Below, in pieces: positions 54,475 to 63,214 of a DNA stretch of 64,000 bases. The stretch is taken from contig NZ_VNHS01000002.1 in assembly GCF_008124765.1 (NCBI RefSeq), positions 620,001-684,000 on the forward strand, given 5' to 3'. The DNA is from Paenibacillus methanolicus. GTDB taxonomy: Bacteria > Bacillota > Bacilli > Paenibacillales > Paenibacillaceae. Positions within the stretch are counted from its first letter, which is position 1; each line of letters opens with the position of its first letter. The translations under genes were made by a program, and so were the position numbers. The notes beneath the pieces are model-generated. The model ran no database searches, was not told where the DNA came from, and was given only the letters and a program-made list of their open reading frames with translations.

Positions 54475-54995
54475 TTGCGATCCTCCTCGGGCCAAAGCCC
54501 TTTTTTGCGCAGCCTGGACAGCGCAACCCGCTCGAGCAAGCGGTTGAAACGCGTCATGATACCTTCGTCGGCGGGCGATATCGCGTGAACGAGGATCGTA
54601 TGCAATCCCATTCGCTTGCCGCCCAGCACGTCGGTCATCATCTGGTCGCCTATGACGGCCGTCTGTTCGGCCGGCAAATCCAGCACCGCGAGCGCCGACT
54701 TGAACGCGCGGTTCCACGGCTTGCGGGCGGCGTGAATAAACGGAATGTTCAGCGGCACCGCGAATTTCGACACGCGCGTTTCGTTGTTGTTCGAGACAAT
54801 GACGACCTTGAAGCCCAAGTCGCGGACGACGTCCAGCCACTTGACCAGCTCCGGCGTGGCCAGCGGCACTTTGGCGCCGACCAGCGTATTGTCCAGATCC
54901 GTAATAATGCCTTTCATGCCCTGTTCCTTCAGCGCATGCAGATCAATATCGTAAATGGTTTTGACGCGCATATGCGGCAACAGCCGTTCAAACAT
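54471..54995 (-). CDS. YqeG-family HAD phosphatase
   Basis: Haloacid-dehalogenase IIIA-type phosphatase of 174 residues. Motif I is GIITDLDNTLVG, motif II VVIVSNNNETRV, and motif III/IV AVIGDQMMTDVLGGKRMG. Relatives dephosphorylate phosphatidylglycerophosphate, but the Bacterial YqeG substrate is not certain. ATG 54995 has AGGGGAG upstream; an open frame to 55124 has none. It is the first gene of the operon that continues yqeH-aroE-yhbY-nadD-yqeK-rsfS-cvfB. Confidence 0.9.
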   Translation of the reverse strand: MFERLLPHMRVKTIYDIDLHALKEQGMKGIITDLDNTLVGAKVPLATPELVKWLDVVRDLGFKVVIVSNNNETRVSKFAVPLNIPFIHAARKPWNRAFKSALAVLDLPAEQTAVIGDQMMTDVLGGKRMGLHTILVHAISPADEGIMTRFNRLLERVALSRLRKKGLWPEEDRK

Positions 54996-55090
54996 GGTTT
55001 CGACTCCCCTGCTATCGCTATACCCGAAACTATACCATACAACCGGAAGAGCATGCAAAACTTGTCTGACCGCCGCAACCCCCGCATTCA

Positions 55091-55141
55091 GACGCGAATA
55101 ACCTCCCTCGCGCGGCCGCGGCAAGGGAGGTTATTCGCGTC
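55091..55141. repeat. Perfect 18-bp inverted repeat, probable terminator
   Basis: GACGCGAATAACCTCCCT (55091-55108) and AGGGAGGTTATTCGCGTC (55124-55141) are perfect arms around a GC-rich loop. It lies 42 bp after the transglutaminase stop. No T-run follows, so termination may be inefficient or the hairpin may protect the RNA end. Confidence 0.6.
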
Positions 55142-55183
55142 GTCCGGCTCTAAGCGAGCAGCCCGGGCACGATGGCTACAATA

Positions 55184-57427
55184 TTAAGAAGACAACCGCT
55201 CGCGGATGGCCTTCGCATCCTGCTCGAAGCGCGACACATCATCCTCCGACAGCGTTATCGCGCTGTATTTCGCTTTCTCGAACGCGTGCTGCACGCGTCT
55301 GAACTCGGGCTGCAAGCTCGAGAAGCGGGATGACCACCGGTCGATCGTTTCGCGCAGCGTCTCGTGCTCAATACGGTCGAACCCTTTGCGGCGGCAGAAG
55401 CGGAGCAGCCGCTCCGTTTCGCGGACAACCCGCTCGTTGGCGTTCTTGTAGCGAACCGCGCGGGAAGGCCATAGCGGCAACGACTGGCGGAAGCGGAACA
55501 GGACGAACGCGGCTGCCGCGATCAGCGCGACGGCACCGGCGATCAACGCGACCGTTCCCCACGGTGAAGACTCCCCCGCTGCCGGCGCCGTTACGGACGG
55601 CGCCGCGTCCAGATCGGCGGGCAGCTCGATAGGCGCCGGTTCAGGCGCGTCTTCCGGCAGCGCGTACGGATAGCTGAAGCCGGTCGTCGGCTCGAATGGC
55701 AGCCAGCCGTAGCCGGGGAAATACACCTCGACCCAAGAATGCGCGTCGGAGTTGCGAACCGTATATGTGCCTTCGCCCTCCGGATTGATGAATTCCATCT
55801 CTTCCCCGCGGAAACCCGCCATCGAAGGATCGACCGGCAGCGTGCCCGGCGAGTAGCCTTTGACCCAGCGAGCGGGGATGCCGAGCGTGCGAACCATGAC
55901 CGCCATCGACGTCGAGAAGTAGTCGCAGTAGCCTTCCTCCATCTGGAACAGGAAGCCGTCGACCAGATCTTCGCTCGTCCGGTTGGTCAAATCCGGCTCA
56001 TTATTATAGGTATAGTTGTTCTGGAGGTATGCCTCGATCGCCTTGACCTTATCGTAAGCCGACGCCTGATCGCGCGTAATGTCCGCCGCCAGCGTCCGCA
56101 CCCGATCCGGGAGCGTGTTCGGCAGCTGCAGGTACATGGCGCCGACGTTGCCGGCGTCTGATCCGGCCAAAATGTTCCGTAAGACCGCCTCGTCAAGCAG
56201 GGGCACGTCCGACACGATAGAATACGTCTGAGGATACTGAATCGTCTCCGTCCTGCCGATCAGACGAAGCTCCCACGACTTCGGCAGCCAGCGAAGACGC
56301 GGCAGCGGCTTGCCTTCCTCCTCGATCATGACGACGGAAGAGATCGGGCCGGCGCCGAACAGCACCGGAAACTTGTCTTTGCGCAGCATCGTGACCGTCT
56401 GAGAAACTTGGCTCGTCTCGACCCCTTCCGGCTGTCCGCTTTCGAGCTGCTGCTCGGCCTTGATGCCGGTGATGGTCGGCTCGTCGCGTTCGTCTCTCGC
56501 ATCCTCCCAGCCTTTGCCGGTATAGAGCGCCTTCGTCTCCCCTCGCCAGTAACCGCGCTGGTTCGTCGTCACTTCCATTACGGGCGAGTAGTCGAACGTA
56601 AAGCCGCTGCCGAGCGAGGTGTCGTTGCGGCCATAGCCGGAGCGGCTATCGCCCTTCTTGGCGACCGTCTCGATGCCGATCTTGTCGCCGATCATCGAGG
56701 GGACCGCTTCGCCCCGCGATTCTTTCCACGCCGTATATGGATCCTTCACGATCGGATCGATAGAAGGGACAAATACGCCCGCCCCCATGACGATCGCGAT
56801 GACCAATACGACGGAGGCAACCAGTCCGAGCGGATAGCTCAGCAAATCCCGCCAGCTCTCCGGATGCTTCTGCCTGAACTGCTCGAAGTGGCTGGCGACC
56901 AGCCAGAGCAAGCCGATCGTAATAATCAAGGCCACTTCCTGCCACAGGAAAATCGGCGTAAACAAGGAATCGATGACCGAGAGCGACAGCAGCGAGGCGC
57001 CGACCACGGTAATGAGGCCCGATTTTCGTTTGCCGAGCACGACCGAAGCCAGCACGATCAGCCATACGCCGAGACTAATCCAGAAGAAAGGAAACAGCGG
57101 CGCGAGTAAATCGGATAACCATGCTTGAACCCGGCCAGGTCCGAATTCCTTCGGGTACACGCCGAACCAGCGGAATTCGGTAAAAGCCAGATTAACGACG
57201 ATCAAGGCGACGGCTTGCAGCGGGATCGACAACCGCCTCCAAGGAACCGCCAACGCCATCAGCGAGGCCGCTATCAACTGTCCGTAAATGACGGCATACG
57301 TTTCCTCCCACCACCAATCGCCGAAGCATTGCACCCATAAGGCGATAATGCCGGCCGCGAACAAGTAAGAAAGCCGCTCGAATCCGTTGACGGTTAAGTA
57401 TGAAGCGATGCGCGGCGAATTCCTCAT
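55184..57427 (-). CDS. Membrane-bound transglutaminase-like protein (TgpA type)
   Basis: Protein with six or so N-terminal membrane helices (up to about residue 215), then a large extracytoplasmic region with a transglutaminase-core domain, then one more membrane helix (WGTVALIAGAVALIAAAAFV) and a cytoplasmic tail. The catalytic Cys is in EEGYCDYFSTSMAVMVRTLG and the His in RNSDAHSWVEVYFPGYGW, with PFEPTTGF behind. Such proteins may act as transglutaminases or cysteine proteases; the substrate is unknown. The 747-residue length is normal. It overlaps the DUF58 gene by 4 bp and forms the third gene of a moxR-DUF58-transglutaminase operon. Confidence 0.92.
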   Translation of the reverse strand: MRNSPRIASYLTVNGFERLSYLFAAGIIALWVQCFGDWWWEETYAVIYGQLIAASLMALAVPWRRLSIPLQAVALIVVNLAFTEFRWFGVYPKEFGPGRVQAWLSDLLAPLFPFFWISLGVWLIVLASVVLGKRKSGLITVVGASLLSLSVIDSLFTPIFLWQEVALIITIGLLWLVASHFEQFRQKHPESWRDLLSYPLGLVASVVLVIAIVMGAGVFVPSIDPIVKDPYTAWKESRGEAVPSMIGDKIGIETVAKKGDSRSGYGRNDTSLGSGFTFDYSPVMEVTTNQRGYWRGETKALYTGKGWEDARDERDEPTITGIKAEQQLESGQPEGVETSQVSQTVTMLRKDKFPVLFGAGPISSVVMIEEEGKPLPRLRWLPKSWELRLIGRTETIQYPQTYSIVSDVPLLDEAVLRNILAGSDAGNVGAMYLQLPNTLPDRVRTLAADITRDQASAYDKVKAIEAYLQNNYTYNNEPDLTNRTSEDLVDGFLFQMEEGYCDYFSTSMAVMVRTLGIPARWVKGYSPGTLPVDPSMAGFRGEEMEFINPEGEGTYTVRNSDAHSWVEVYFPGYGWLPFEPTTGFSYPYALPEDAPEPAPIELPADLDAAPSVTAPAAGESSPWGTVALIAGAVALIAAAAFVLFRFRQSLPLWPSRAVRYKNANERVVRETERLLRFCRRKGFDRIEHETLRETIDRWSSRFSSLQPEFRRVQHAFEKAKYSAITLSEDDVSRFEQDAKAIRERLSS

Positions 57428-58665
57428 TGGCTACCTCCTTCCAGCACGGCGGGCAGTTCCTGCAAGCTGGCGACGGAATAGACGCCAAACCCGCTGCGGC
57501 GCAGCAGCTTCAGCCATTCCGCGTTCATTCCTTGGTCGCTTTCTTTGCCCCGGATATGGATCAGGAGCGGAACGATGCCCCGCCGGTTCAGCCATTCCAT
57601 CGCGCGCACGGTCTCTTCGCCCCCTTGAGGCGAGACGATCACCGCGAACGAGCCGTACGGCAGCATAGCGTCCGCCTGGCGCAGCGTCCGGTATAGCGGC
57701 GTCGCGCCGTCCGGCTGGACGCGCACGAAATGATTCATCATGAGCTCCAGCTGATCGGGCGACGCTTTGGCCGAGAACCCTTCCTTCGCGGCGCCGGCCG
57801 ACAACAGTCCGATCGAGGTCGAACTGCGGAAGGAAAACTGCGCGATGGAGGCGACGACCGATACGGCCAGCTCGAATTCGTCGCCGTTGGCGTAGGCACC
57901 CGCATAACGGTCCAAGACGAACACCGTGCGCGGCAGCGATTCCCGCTCGAATTCCTTGGACTTCCACTGCCCGGTGCGGGCGGTCGCGTTCCAGTGAATG
58001 CGGGACAGCCGATCGCCGTAAATATACTCGCGCACGCCGTTGATCTGCGTCGTCTCCTTGGCGGCTCGCTGGGTCGCCGACGTGGAATACGGTCCCTTAG
58101 CGCCGGTGCGCAGCTGAGGCCAGTACCGGATCGGCACCGTCTGCGGATAGACGCTGAACGGCTCGGCGTTCACGAAGCTCCCCGAATGTTCGAACAAGCC
58201 GAATATATCGCAGGTGGAGCAGACGGTAGGCGCGAAGCGGTAGATTCCTCTCTCCAGCGGAGGCGTCGTGTAGGATACTTCGCCCATCCGCTTGTAATTG
58301 GGAACGAACGACGCTTCGAATGGCAGCTCCGAGCCGTTCTGGCGAACGAGCCTGTCGCGGACGAGCACGTAAGGCGCCGGCCAGAAGCCGGGCAGCTGCA
58401 CCGCAAGACTGACCTCGACTCTGGAGCCGGCCGACAATACCCGCTCTCCGCCCGCGAATTGACCGCCGAACTGAAGTTTGCGCCCGCCGCTCACGCTGCC
58501 GATGCCGCTGAAGCGGCCAAGCAGCAAGTACGCCAACAGCACGTTGAAAATACAAAACAACATCAGCGACGTCTTCCCGCCTTGGAAGAGCAGGAACAGC
58601 AGCGAGAAGACGTACAGCAGGCCGATGACCCGCCATCGGGTAAGCGCGCGGCTAAAGGTCAGCAT
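57424..58665 (-). CDS. DUF58 domain protein
   Basis: Protein of 413 residues with two N-terminal hydrophobic helices (VIGLLYVFSLLFLLFQGG and LMLFCIFNVLLAYLLLG) and a C-terminal von Willebrand-A-like DUF58 fold. The family hallmark is GDRLSRIHWNATARTGQWKS. DUF58 proteins are partners of MoxR ATPases; the biochemical role is not established. It overlaps the transglutaminase gene by 4 bp and lies 4 bp after the moxR gene. Confidence 0.92.
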   Translation of the reverse strand: MLTFSRALTRWRVIGLLYVFSLLFLLFQGGKTSLMLFCIFNVLLAYLLLGRFSGIGSVSGGRKLQFGGQFAGGERVLSAGSRVEVSLAVQLPGFWPAPYVLVRDRLVRQNGSELPFEASFVPNYKRMGEVSYTTPPLERGIYRFAPTVCSTCDIFGLFEHSGSFVNAEPFSVYPQTVPIRYWPQLRTGAKGPYSTSATQRAAKETTQINGVREYIYGDRLSRIHWNATARTGQWKSKEFERESLPRTVFVLDRYAGAYANGDEFELAVSVVASIAQFSFRSSTSIGLLSAGAAKEGFSAKASPDQLELMMNHFVRVQPDGATPLYRTLRQADAMLPYGSFAVIVSPQGGEETVRAMEWLNRRGIVPLLIHIRGKESDQGMNAEWLKLLRRSGFGVYSVASLQELPAVLEGGSQ

Positions 58666-58669
58666 GCGC

Positions 58670-59626
58670 TTACCTTTCCATTCTGACCGGCACGCTCGTT
58701 TGGCCGATCACGGCCTCGATCACTTCGTCCGTCGTCAATCCGCCGAGCCGCGCTTCCGTATGAAGGACGATGCGGTGCGCCAGCACCGTGCCGGCGAGCG
58801 CCTTGATGTCGTCGGGGATGACGAAGTCCCGTTCCTGCAAGAACGCGGAAGCTCTCGCCGCCGCAAGCAGGGAGATAGCCGCCCGCGGACTCGCCCCCAG
58901 CTGGACGCCCGAGTGGTCGCGAGTGGCCCGCACGATGCGAACCAAGTAATCGCCTACCGCCTCGTCGACGTGAACCCGGCTGACTTTCTCCATAAGCTCC
59001 GCGATCTCCCCGCTGTCCGAGACGGCCTCCAGCTTGTCCGCGGGCGACGTCGAATCCGGGGCGAGCAGCATCTGACGCTCGGTCGCGGCGTCCGGATAGC
59101 CGAGCGAGAGCTTCATCATGAAGCGGTCCAGCTGGGCTTCGGGCAGCGTATAAGTGCCTTCGAACTCGATCGGGTTCTGGGTGGCGATCAGAATGAACGG
59201 CTTCGGCAGCGCGTACGATTCGCCGTCCACCGTCACGTGACGTTCCTCCATCGCCTCGAGCAGCGCCGATTGGGTCTTCGTCGTCGCGCGGTTAATCTCG
59301 TCGACGAGCAGCAGATTGGTCATAACCGGACCCGGGCGGAAGACGAACGTCTCATCCTTCGGATGATAGATGGCGACGCCGGTAATATCGGTCGGAAGCA
59401 AATCCGGGTTGCATTGCACGCGGCGGAATTGCCCGCCTATCGTTCGGGATAAGGCTTTGACAAGCTGCGTCTTGCCCGTGCCCGGCACATCTTCGATCAA
59501 TACATGGCCGCCGGCCAATAGCGCGGTCAGCAGCCGGTCGATTTCCACTTTCTTCCCCAGGATACAACGTTCCAGATTGCCGCGAATGAGCTGAATGAGC
59601 GAAAAGTCCTTGCGTGTTACTTCCAT
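58670..59626 (-). CDS. MoxR-family AAA+ ATPase
   Basis: Chaperone-like AAA+ ATPase. Walker A is VLIEDVPGTGKTQLVKALS, Walker B LLLVDEINRATTKTQSALLE, and sensor 1 FILIATQNPIEFEGTY. The C-terminal lid (GASPRAAISLLAAARASAFL) is characteristic of MoxR. Length is 318 residues. GGGAGG precedes ATG. Context (with DUF58 and transglutaminase) matches the widespread three-gene cassette thought to remodel or activate an envelope protein complex. ECF-like promoter boxes lie upstream. Confidence 0.95.
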   Translation of the reverse strand: MEVTRKDFSLIQLIRGNLERCILGKKVEIDRLLTALLAGGHVLIEDVPGTGKTQLVKALSRTIGGQFRRVQCNPDLLPTDITGVAIYHPKDETFVFRPGPVMTNLLLVDEINRATTKTQSALLEAMEERHVTVDGESYALPKPFILIATQNPIEFEGTYTLPEAQLDRFMMKLSLGYPDAATERQMLLAPDSTSPADKLEAVSDSGEIAELMEKVSRVHVDEAVGDYLVRIVRATRDHSGVQLGASPRAAISLLAAARASAFLQERDFVIPDDIKALAGTVLAHRIVLHTEARLGGLTTDEVIEAVIGQTSVPVRMER

Positions 59627-59707
59627 GGTATACCTCCCGGATGATAGAAAATGAACGCCATGTTATTATTTTACAAAATGTTCAGACGGCCGTATAGACG
59701 AGGTTTT

Positions 59708-59733
59708 GCCGAAAAAATTTGGAGGTTGTTACA
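59708..59733 (-). promoter_or_regulatory. Candidate ECF-type promoter 2 before moxR
   Basis: Reading leftwards, TGTAAC (59733-59728), 16-bp spacer, CGGC (59711-59708). Weaker in the -10 box than the upstream copy. Confidence 0.3.
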
Positions 59734-59858
59734 GCCGCCGAGCTTCTTGCGTTTCGCGAATCGCCGATTAATATCGCCGTATAATTCCGCAACGAATTGA
59801 ATCGATCCCGGACATTCGGCGTTACGATGGACCTAGACTTCGCAGGCGCTATTCTATC

Positions 59859-59885
59859 AACGAGCCAATCCCACATTTTGTTACA
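59859..59885 (-). promoter_or_regulatory. Candidate ECF-type promoter 1 before moxR
   Basis: Reading leftwards, TGTAAC (59885-59880), 17-bp spacer, CGTT (59862-59859). It resembles SigX/SigW-type sites and the box ahead of the ECF gene at 39 kb. Transcription would begin about 225 bp before moxR. I see no gene in the 59627-59933 gap. Confidence 0.4.
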
Positions 59886-59933
59886 ATAAACTCATTTTTC
59901 CTCTGTATGAAGACGCCAAAGTTCAGCAAACGC

Positions 59934-59969
59934 AAAAAAACGGAAGGGCAAGATTACTTGCCCAACCGT
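59934..59969 (-). terminator. Intrinsic terminator after spoVAE
   Basis: Reading leftwards, ACGGTTGGGCAAG-TAAT-CTTGCCCTTCCGT (59969-59940), mismatched only at the TT/TT step, then a run of six T. Confidence 0.9.
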
Positions 59970-60007
59970 CTTCTGCAACGATATCGAATCCCGCTTCCGG
60001 CCGCGAC

Positions 60008-60358
60008 CTATCCTTTCGGCCTGACGACAAGCGCCGCTAGAAACGAAAAGATGATCGCCGCCGAGATGCCCGCGCTCGTCAAATCGAAAATGCCGGTGAT
60101 GACCCCGATCCAGCCGTCGCGGTAATATTCGGTCAACGCGCCGTGCACGAGCGCATTGCCGAAGCTCGTGATCGGAATCGTCGCGCCCGCGCCGGCGAAA
60201 TCGACCAGCGGCTCGTAGAAGCCGAGGCCGTCGATCACGGCGCCCGCCACGACGAGCGTCGCCATCGTATGGGCGGGCGTCAGCTTCACGACGTCGAACA
60301 TGAGCTGCCCGATGACGCAGATGGCGCCGCCCACGAGAAAGGCCCATAGAAAATGCAT
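60008..60358 (-). CDS. spoVAE: Stage V sporulation protein AE (SpoVAEb type)
   Basis: Small (116 aa) inner spore membrane protein of the SpoVA channel that moves dipicolinic acid in during sporulation and out during germination. Four hydrophobic helices are seen. Conserved blocks are FLVGGAICVIGQLMFDV, PAHTMATLVVAGAVIDGLG and ATIPITSFGNALVHGAL. AGGAGG precedes ATG. It is the last gene of spoVAC-spoVAD-spoVAE; only these three members are present, as is common outside Bacillus. Confidence 0.94.
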   Translation of the reverse strand: MHFLWAFLVGGAICVIGQLMFDVVKLTPAHTMATLVVAGAVIDGLGFYEPLVDFAGAGATIPITSFGNALVHGALTEYYRDGWIGVITGIFDLTSAGISAAIIFSFLAALVVRPKG

Positions 60359-60376
60359 CGGTAATCCTCCTGTCTC

Positions 60377-61387
60377 TTATGGTTTCGCCTCGATCGCGAC
60401 GGCGTGCGCGATGCACGGAATGCTCTCGCCCTGCTGGAACGACAGCGGCGAGAGCAGCGCGCCCGTGGCGACGACGAGAATCCGCTTCAAGTCGCCTTGC
60501 TTCAGCCGCTTCAGCAAATGTCCGTACGTCACGACGGCCGAACAGCCGCAGCCGCTTCCGCCTGCCTGTACCTTCTGCCGGGCGACGTCATACACCATTA
60601 AGCCGCAATCCCCGAACACGGTGTCCTCCATCGGCACGCCGTCGCGTTTGAGCAAATCCTTCGCGATGCCGTGTCCGACGGTCGCCAAGTCGCCGGTGAC
60701 GATCAAGTCGTAATCCTTTGGCTCCCTGCCCGTGTCGTTGAAGTGCGCCTGGATCGTGTCGACGGCCGCCGGAGCCATCGCCGCGCCCATGTTGAACGGG
60801 TCCTTGATGCCCAGATCGACGATTTTGCCGATCGTCGCGCATTCGACGACCGGGCCGTCGCCGTCCGGCGCAAGCACGGCCGCGCCCGCGCCGGTCACCG
60901 TATACTGCGCGGTCGGCGGCTTCTGCGATCCGTATTCGGTCGGATACCGGAACTGCTTCTCGGCCGTGCAGTTATGGCTGCAGACGCCTGCCAGCGCATA
61001 TTGCCCGGATCCGGAATTAATGATCATCGCGGCGAGCGCGAGCGACTCCATCGACGTCGAGCAAGCGCCGAAGACGCCCAAATACGGAGCGCCGATCGAC
61101 CGGGCCGCGAACGTGCTGCTGATGATTTGGTTCATCAGATCGCCGCCGACGTAGAACGACAACTCCTGCTTGTTGACCTTCGCGTGCTTGAGCGCGAAAT
61201 CCGAAGCCTGCTCCATGAGCAGGCGCTCCGCCTTCTCCCAGCTTTTCTGCTGCATGTCCAGCTCGGGGTGCACCAGATCGAAATCCGCGGCCAGCGGCCC
61301 GTCGCCTTCGTCCGGACCGACGACCGTCGCCGCCCCGATAATGACGGGTCGCTTATCGAACCACCAAGTCTGTTTGCCCCTCAGCAT
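60377..61387 (-). CDS. spoVAD: Stage V sporulation protein AD
   Basis: Thiolase-fold protein of the SpoVA complex that binds dipicolinic acid on the spore membrane. It begins MLRGKQTWWFDKRPVIIGAA. YLGVFGACSTSMESLALAAM corresponds to the thiolase active-site region. VCSHNCTAEKQFRYPTEYGS and a Cys-rich AGGSGCGCSAVVTYGHLLKR end region follow. ATG 61387, with GGAGGGG upstream, gives 336 residues; the open frame to 61594 is read-back into spoVAC. It starts 2 bp after the spoVAC stop. Confidence 0.96.
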   Translation of the reverse strand: MLRGKQTWWFDKRPVIIGAATVVGPDEGDGPLAADFDLVHPELDMQQKSWEKAERLLMEQASDFALKHAKVNKQELSFYVGGDLMNQIISSTFAARSIGAPYLGVFGACSTSMESLALAAMIINSGSGQYALAGVCSHNCTAEKQFRYPTEYGSQKPPTAQYTVTGAGAAVLAPDGDGPVVECATIGKIVDLGIKDPFNMGAAMAPAAVDTIQAHFNDTGREPKDYDLIVTGDLATVGHGIAKDLLKRDGVPMEDTVFGDCGLMVYDVARQKVQAGGSGCGCSAVVTYGHLLKRLKQGDLKRILVVATGALLSPLSFQQGESIPCIAHAVAIEAKP

Positions 61388-61389
61388 GG

Positions 61390-61887
61390 TTAATGCCCCT
61401 CCAAACCGAGCGCCATATAAATGATGCCGATGAAAAACGCCGCGACGGTGCCGTAGACGATGACCGAGCCCGCCAGCTTGAACATGTTGCCGCCGACGCC
61501 GAGCACGAGTCCCTCCGAACGGTGCTCGAGCGCCGCGGAACACATGGAATTCGCGAACCCCGTCACCGGCACCGCCGTCCCGGCTCCGGCCCACTGCGCG
61601 ATTTTGTCATAGATGCCCAAGCAGGTTAACACGACGGAGATCATGATCATGACCGCGACCGTCGGATTGCCCGCCTCCTGCTGCGTCATCCCGAACGCAT
61701 AGGCGAAAAAGTCCTGCACCGCTTGTCCGAGCGTGCATATAAGCCCGCCGACGAGAAAGGCGCGGAGGCAATTCTGGGGCACGGAACGCGCGGGTTCCCG
61801 GGTCTTCGCGTAAGTTTGGTATTCCTGCGGCGACATCGTCATTTTCTTATATTTCGATCCGGTCTTGGTAGCCATCCCGTCATTCAT
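61390..61887 (-). CDS. spoVAC: Stage V sporulation protein AC
   Basis: Membrane protein of the SpoVA complex; SpoVAC acts as a mechanosensitive dipicolinate channel in Bacillus. It has 165 residues with four or so helices, and SpoVAE-like blocks FLVGGLICTLGQAVQDFFAY and GTAVPVTGFANSMCSAALEH. A polar N-terminus (KYKKMTMSPQEYQTYAK) precedes them. The ATG at 61887 has AGGA 5 nt upstream; ATG 61875 is a possible alternative. No clear sigma-G box was found upstream. Confidence 0.95.
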   Translation of the reverse strand: MNDGMATKTGSKYKKMTMSPQEYQTYAKTREPARSVPQNCLRAFLVGGLICTLGQAVQDFFAYAFGMTQQEAGNPTVAVMIMISVVLTCLGIYDKIAQWAGAGTAVPVTGFANSMCSAALEHRSEGLVLGVGGNMFKLAGSVIVYGTVAAFFIGIIYMALGLEGH

Positions 61888-62001
61888 CCCTTTCCTGCAA
61901 GATTAACGCCGCCGCGGCCGATTCATGCGCCGCTGCGGCAGGCTGCGCTACAGAAAAGTATTTGTAAAAACCGCTAACCTTATGTAAAAGGCCCGCAACA
62001 G

Positions 62002-62031
62002 AAAAACCTCCGGAAGTCCAGCATCCGGAGG
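62002..62031 (-). terminator. Terminator of a mini-gene
   Basis: Reading leftwards, CCTCCGGA (62031-62024) pairs with TCCGGAGG (62014-62007), then TTTTTC. It starts 7 bp after the stop of the 26-codon ORF and lies before spoVAC. Confidence 0.85.
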
Positions 62032-62037
62032 CTCGGT

Positions 62038-62118
62038 TCACAACAAGGCGATTAGCAGCAGCACGACAAGCAGCACGTACAAAATCAAGATAAGCAAAAG
62101 GAACGATTCCCGCAGCAA
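62038..62118 (-). CDS. 26-residue hydrophobic peptide, possible sporulation membrane peptide
   Basis: Reading leftwards, TTG 62118 (or ATT two codons earlier) follows AGAGGAG and opens a frame MLRESFLLLILILYVLLVVL that ends in LLIALL at TGA 62038-62040. The product would be one membrane helix. A strong terminator directly after the stop shows that a short transcript ends here, which supports it as a real mini-gene. It recalls small single-helix sporulation peptides of the YjcZ type, but lacks their Gly-rich start. The rest of 61888-62219 holds no other gene. Confidence 0.4.
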   Translation of the reverse strand: MLRESFLLLILILYVLLVVLLLIALL

Positions 62119-62219
62119 CGCAATCGCGTCTCCTCTCGTGCGTCAAAATGGGCTTATAGTCCATCCTATGCAGAAAGGCGAACGGGCGGAAGCGGAAACG
62201 CCAAGGTTTTTTTCGAAAC

Positions 62220-63158
62220 CTAGGATGCCGAAGCCGATGGAGCGGAGCCCTCGCCGGACTGCGGCGTGCGCGTCACGCTGCGTCGGCCGTCCACGCCGAC
62301 CGGCACATCGCCGTCGATCGTTACGCGCCGCACGACGCGGTGCCGATCGCCGTAATCGTTCACCGCATAATGCTGGGTCGCCCGGTTATCCCAGATGACA
62401 ACGTCGCCTTCCGCCCAACGCCAACGGACGGTATTCTCCTGCCGCGTCACGTAGCTTTGCAGGACGGCGAACAGATGAGCGGAGTCGGAGGATGGCAAGT
62501 CGACGAACCGTTTCACGAAATGTCCGAGCAGCAGCGAGCGCTCGCCCGTCTCCGGATGGACGCGCACGACCGGGTGCTCCGTCTCGTACACCGTGGAGGC
62601 GAACACTTCTTTATGCCGCTTGATCTCCTCCGACGTCGCTGCCGTCTTGCGCGCCGCATAGTCGTAATCGTTCGTATGAATCGCCCACAGTTTGTCGGCC
62701 AGCTCCTTGAGATGAGGCGGCAAGTCGTCATAGGCCGCGGCGGCATTCGCCCAGACGGTATCGCCGCCCGCTTCCGGAATGACCACGCCGCGCAGGATCG
62801 ATGCCTGCGGATAAGCGGCGACGAACGTCACGTCGGTATGCCACGAATTGGCCCTGCCGCCATGCTGCGAATCGAGCTCGAGGACATACGACGTGCCCTC
62901 CTTGATCGGCACGGTCGGATGCGCAACCGGTTCTCCGAACGCTTTCGCGAACGCTTCCTGGCCGGCGTCGTCCAGATGGTTCTGTCCGCGGAAGAACAGT
63001 ACCTTGTGACGGAGCAGTTCCTGGCGGATCGCCTCTAGCTTGGCCGGTTCCAAATCCGCCGACAACCGGATCCCTCTCACCTCGGCGCCGATTTTCCCTG
63101 CTACCCGTACCACTTCGATTCCTTGGTCTGCCGCTTGGCTTTGTTCGACTATGCTCAT
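62220..63158 (-). CDS. TauD/TfdA family 2-oxoglutarate-dependent dioxygenase
   Basis: Non-heme Fe(II) oxygenase of 312 residues. The iron ligands are HxD in [17 protein letters not shown] and the distal His in [20 protein letters not shown]; the Arg for 2-oxoglutarate lies in the same segment. The [13 protein letters not shown] motif is typical. Likely releases sulfite from taurine or other alkylsulfonates, by family only. The C-terminal 25 residues are Ser/Gly-rich. GAGGAGG precedes ATG. A leader with the repeated 45-nt module and a terminator lies upstream. Confidence 0.88.
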   Translation of the reverse strand: MSIVEQSQAADQGIEVVRVAGKIGAEVRGIRLSADLEPAKLEAIRQELLRHKVLFFRGQNHLDDAGQEAFAKAFGEPVAHPTVPIKEGTSYVLELDSQHGGRANSWHTDVTFVAAYPQASILRGVVIPEAGGDTVWANAAAAYDDLPPHLKELADKLWAIHTNDYDYAARKTAATSEEIKRHKEVFASTVYETEHPVVRVHPETGERSLLLGHFVKRFVDLPSSDSAHLFAVLQSYVTRQENTVRWRWAEGDVVIWDNRATQHYAVNDYGDRHRVVRRVTIDGDVPVGVDGRRSVTRTPQSGEGSAPSASAS

Positions 63159-63214
63159 CTCGTTACCTCCTCATAATGGCGCTTCCCGTTCATCCGCCCA
63201 TCGCTTCGGCAAAT

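Noticed and set aside
59682..59876. 64-codon minus-strand ORF upstream of moxR
   Set aside because: No ribosome site, no hydrophobic or domain pattern, and it overlaps both candidate promoter boxes.
61880..62164. 94-codon minus-strand ORF upstream of spoVAC
   Set aside because: It crosses the strong terminator at 62002-62031 and uses another frame than the hydrophobic peptide; no ribosome site fits.
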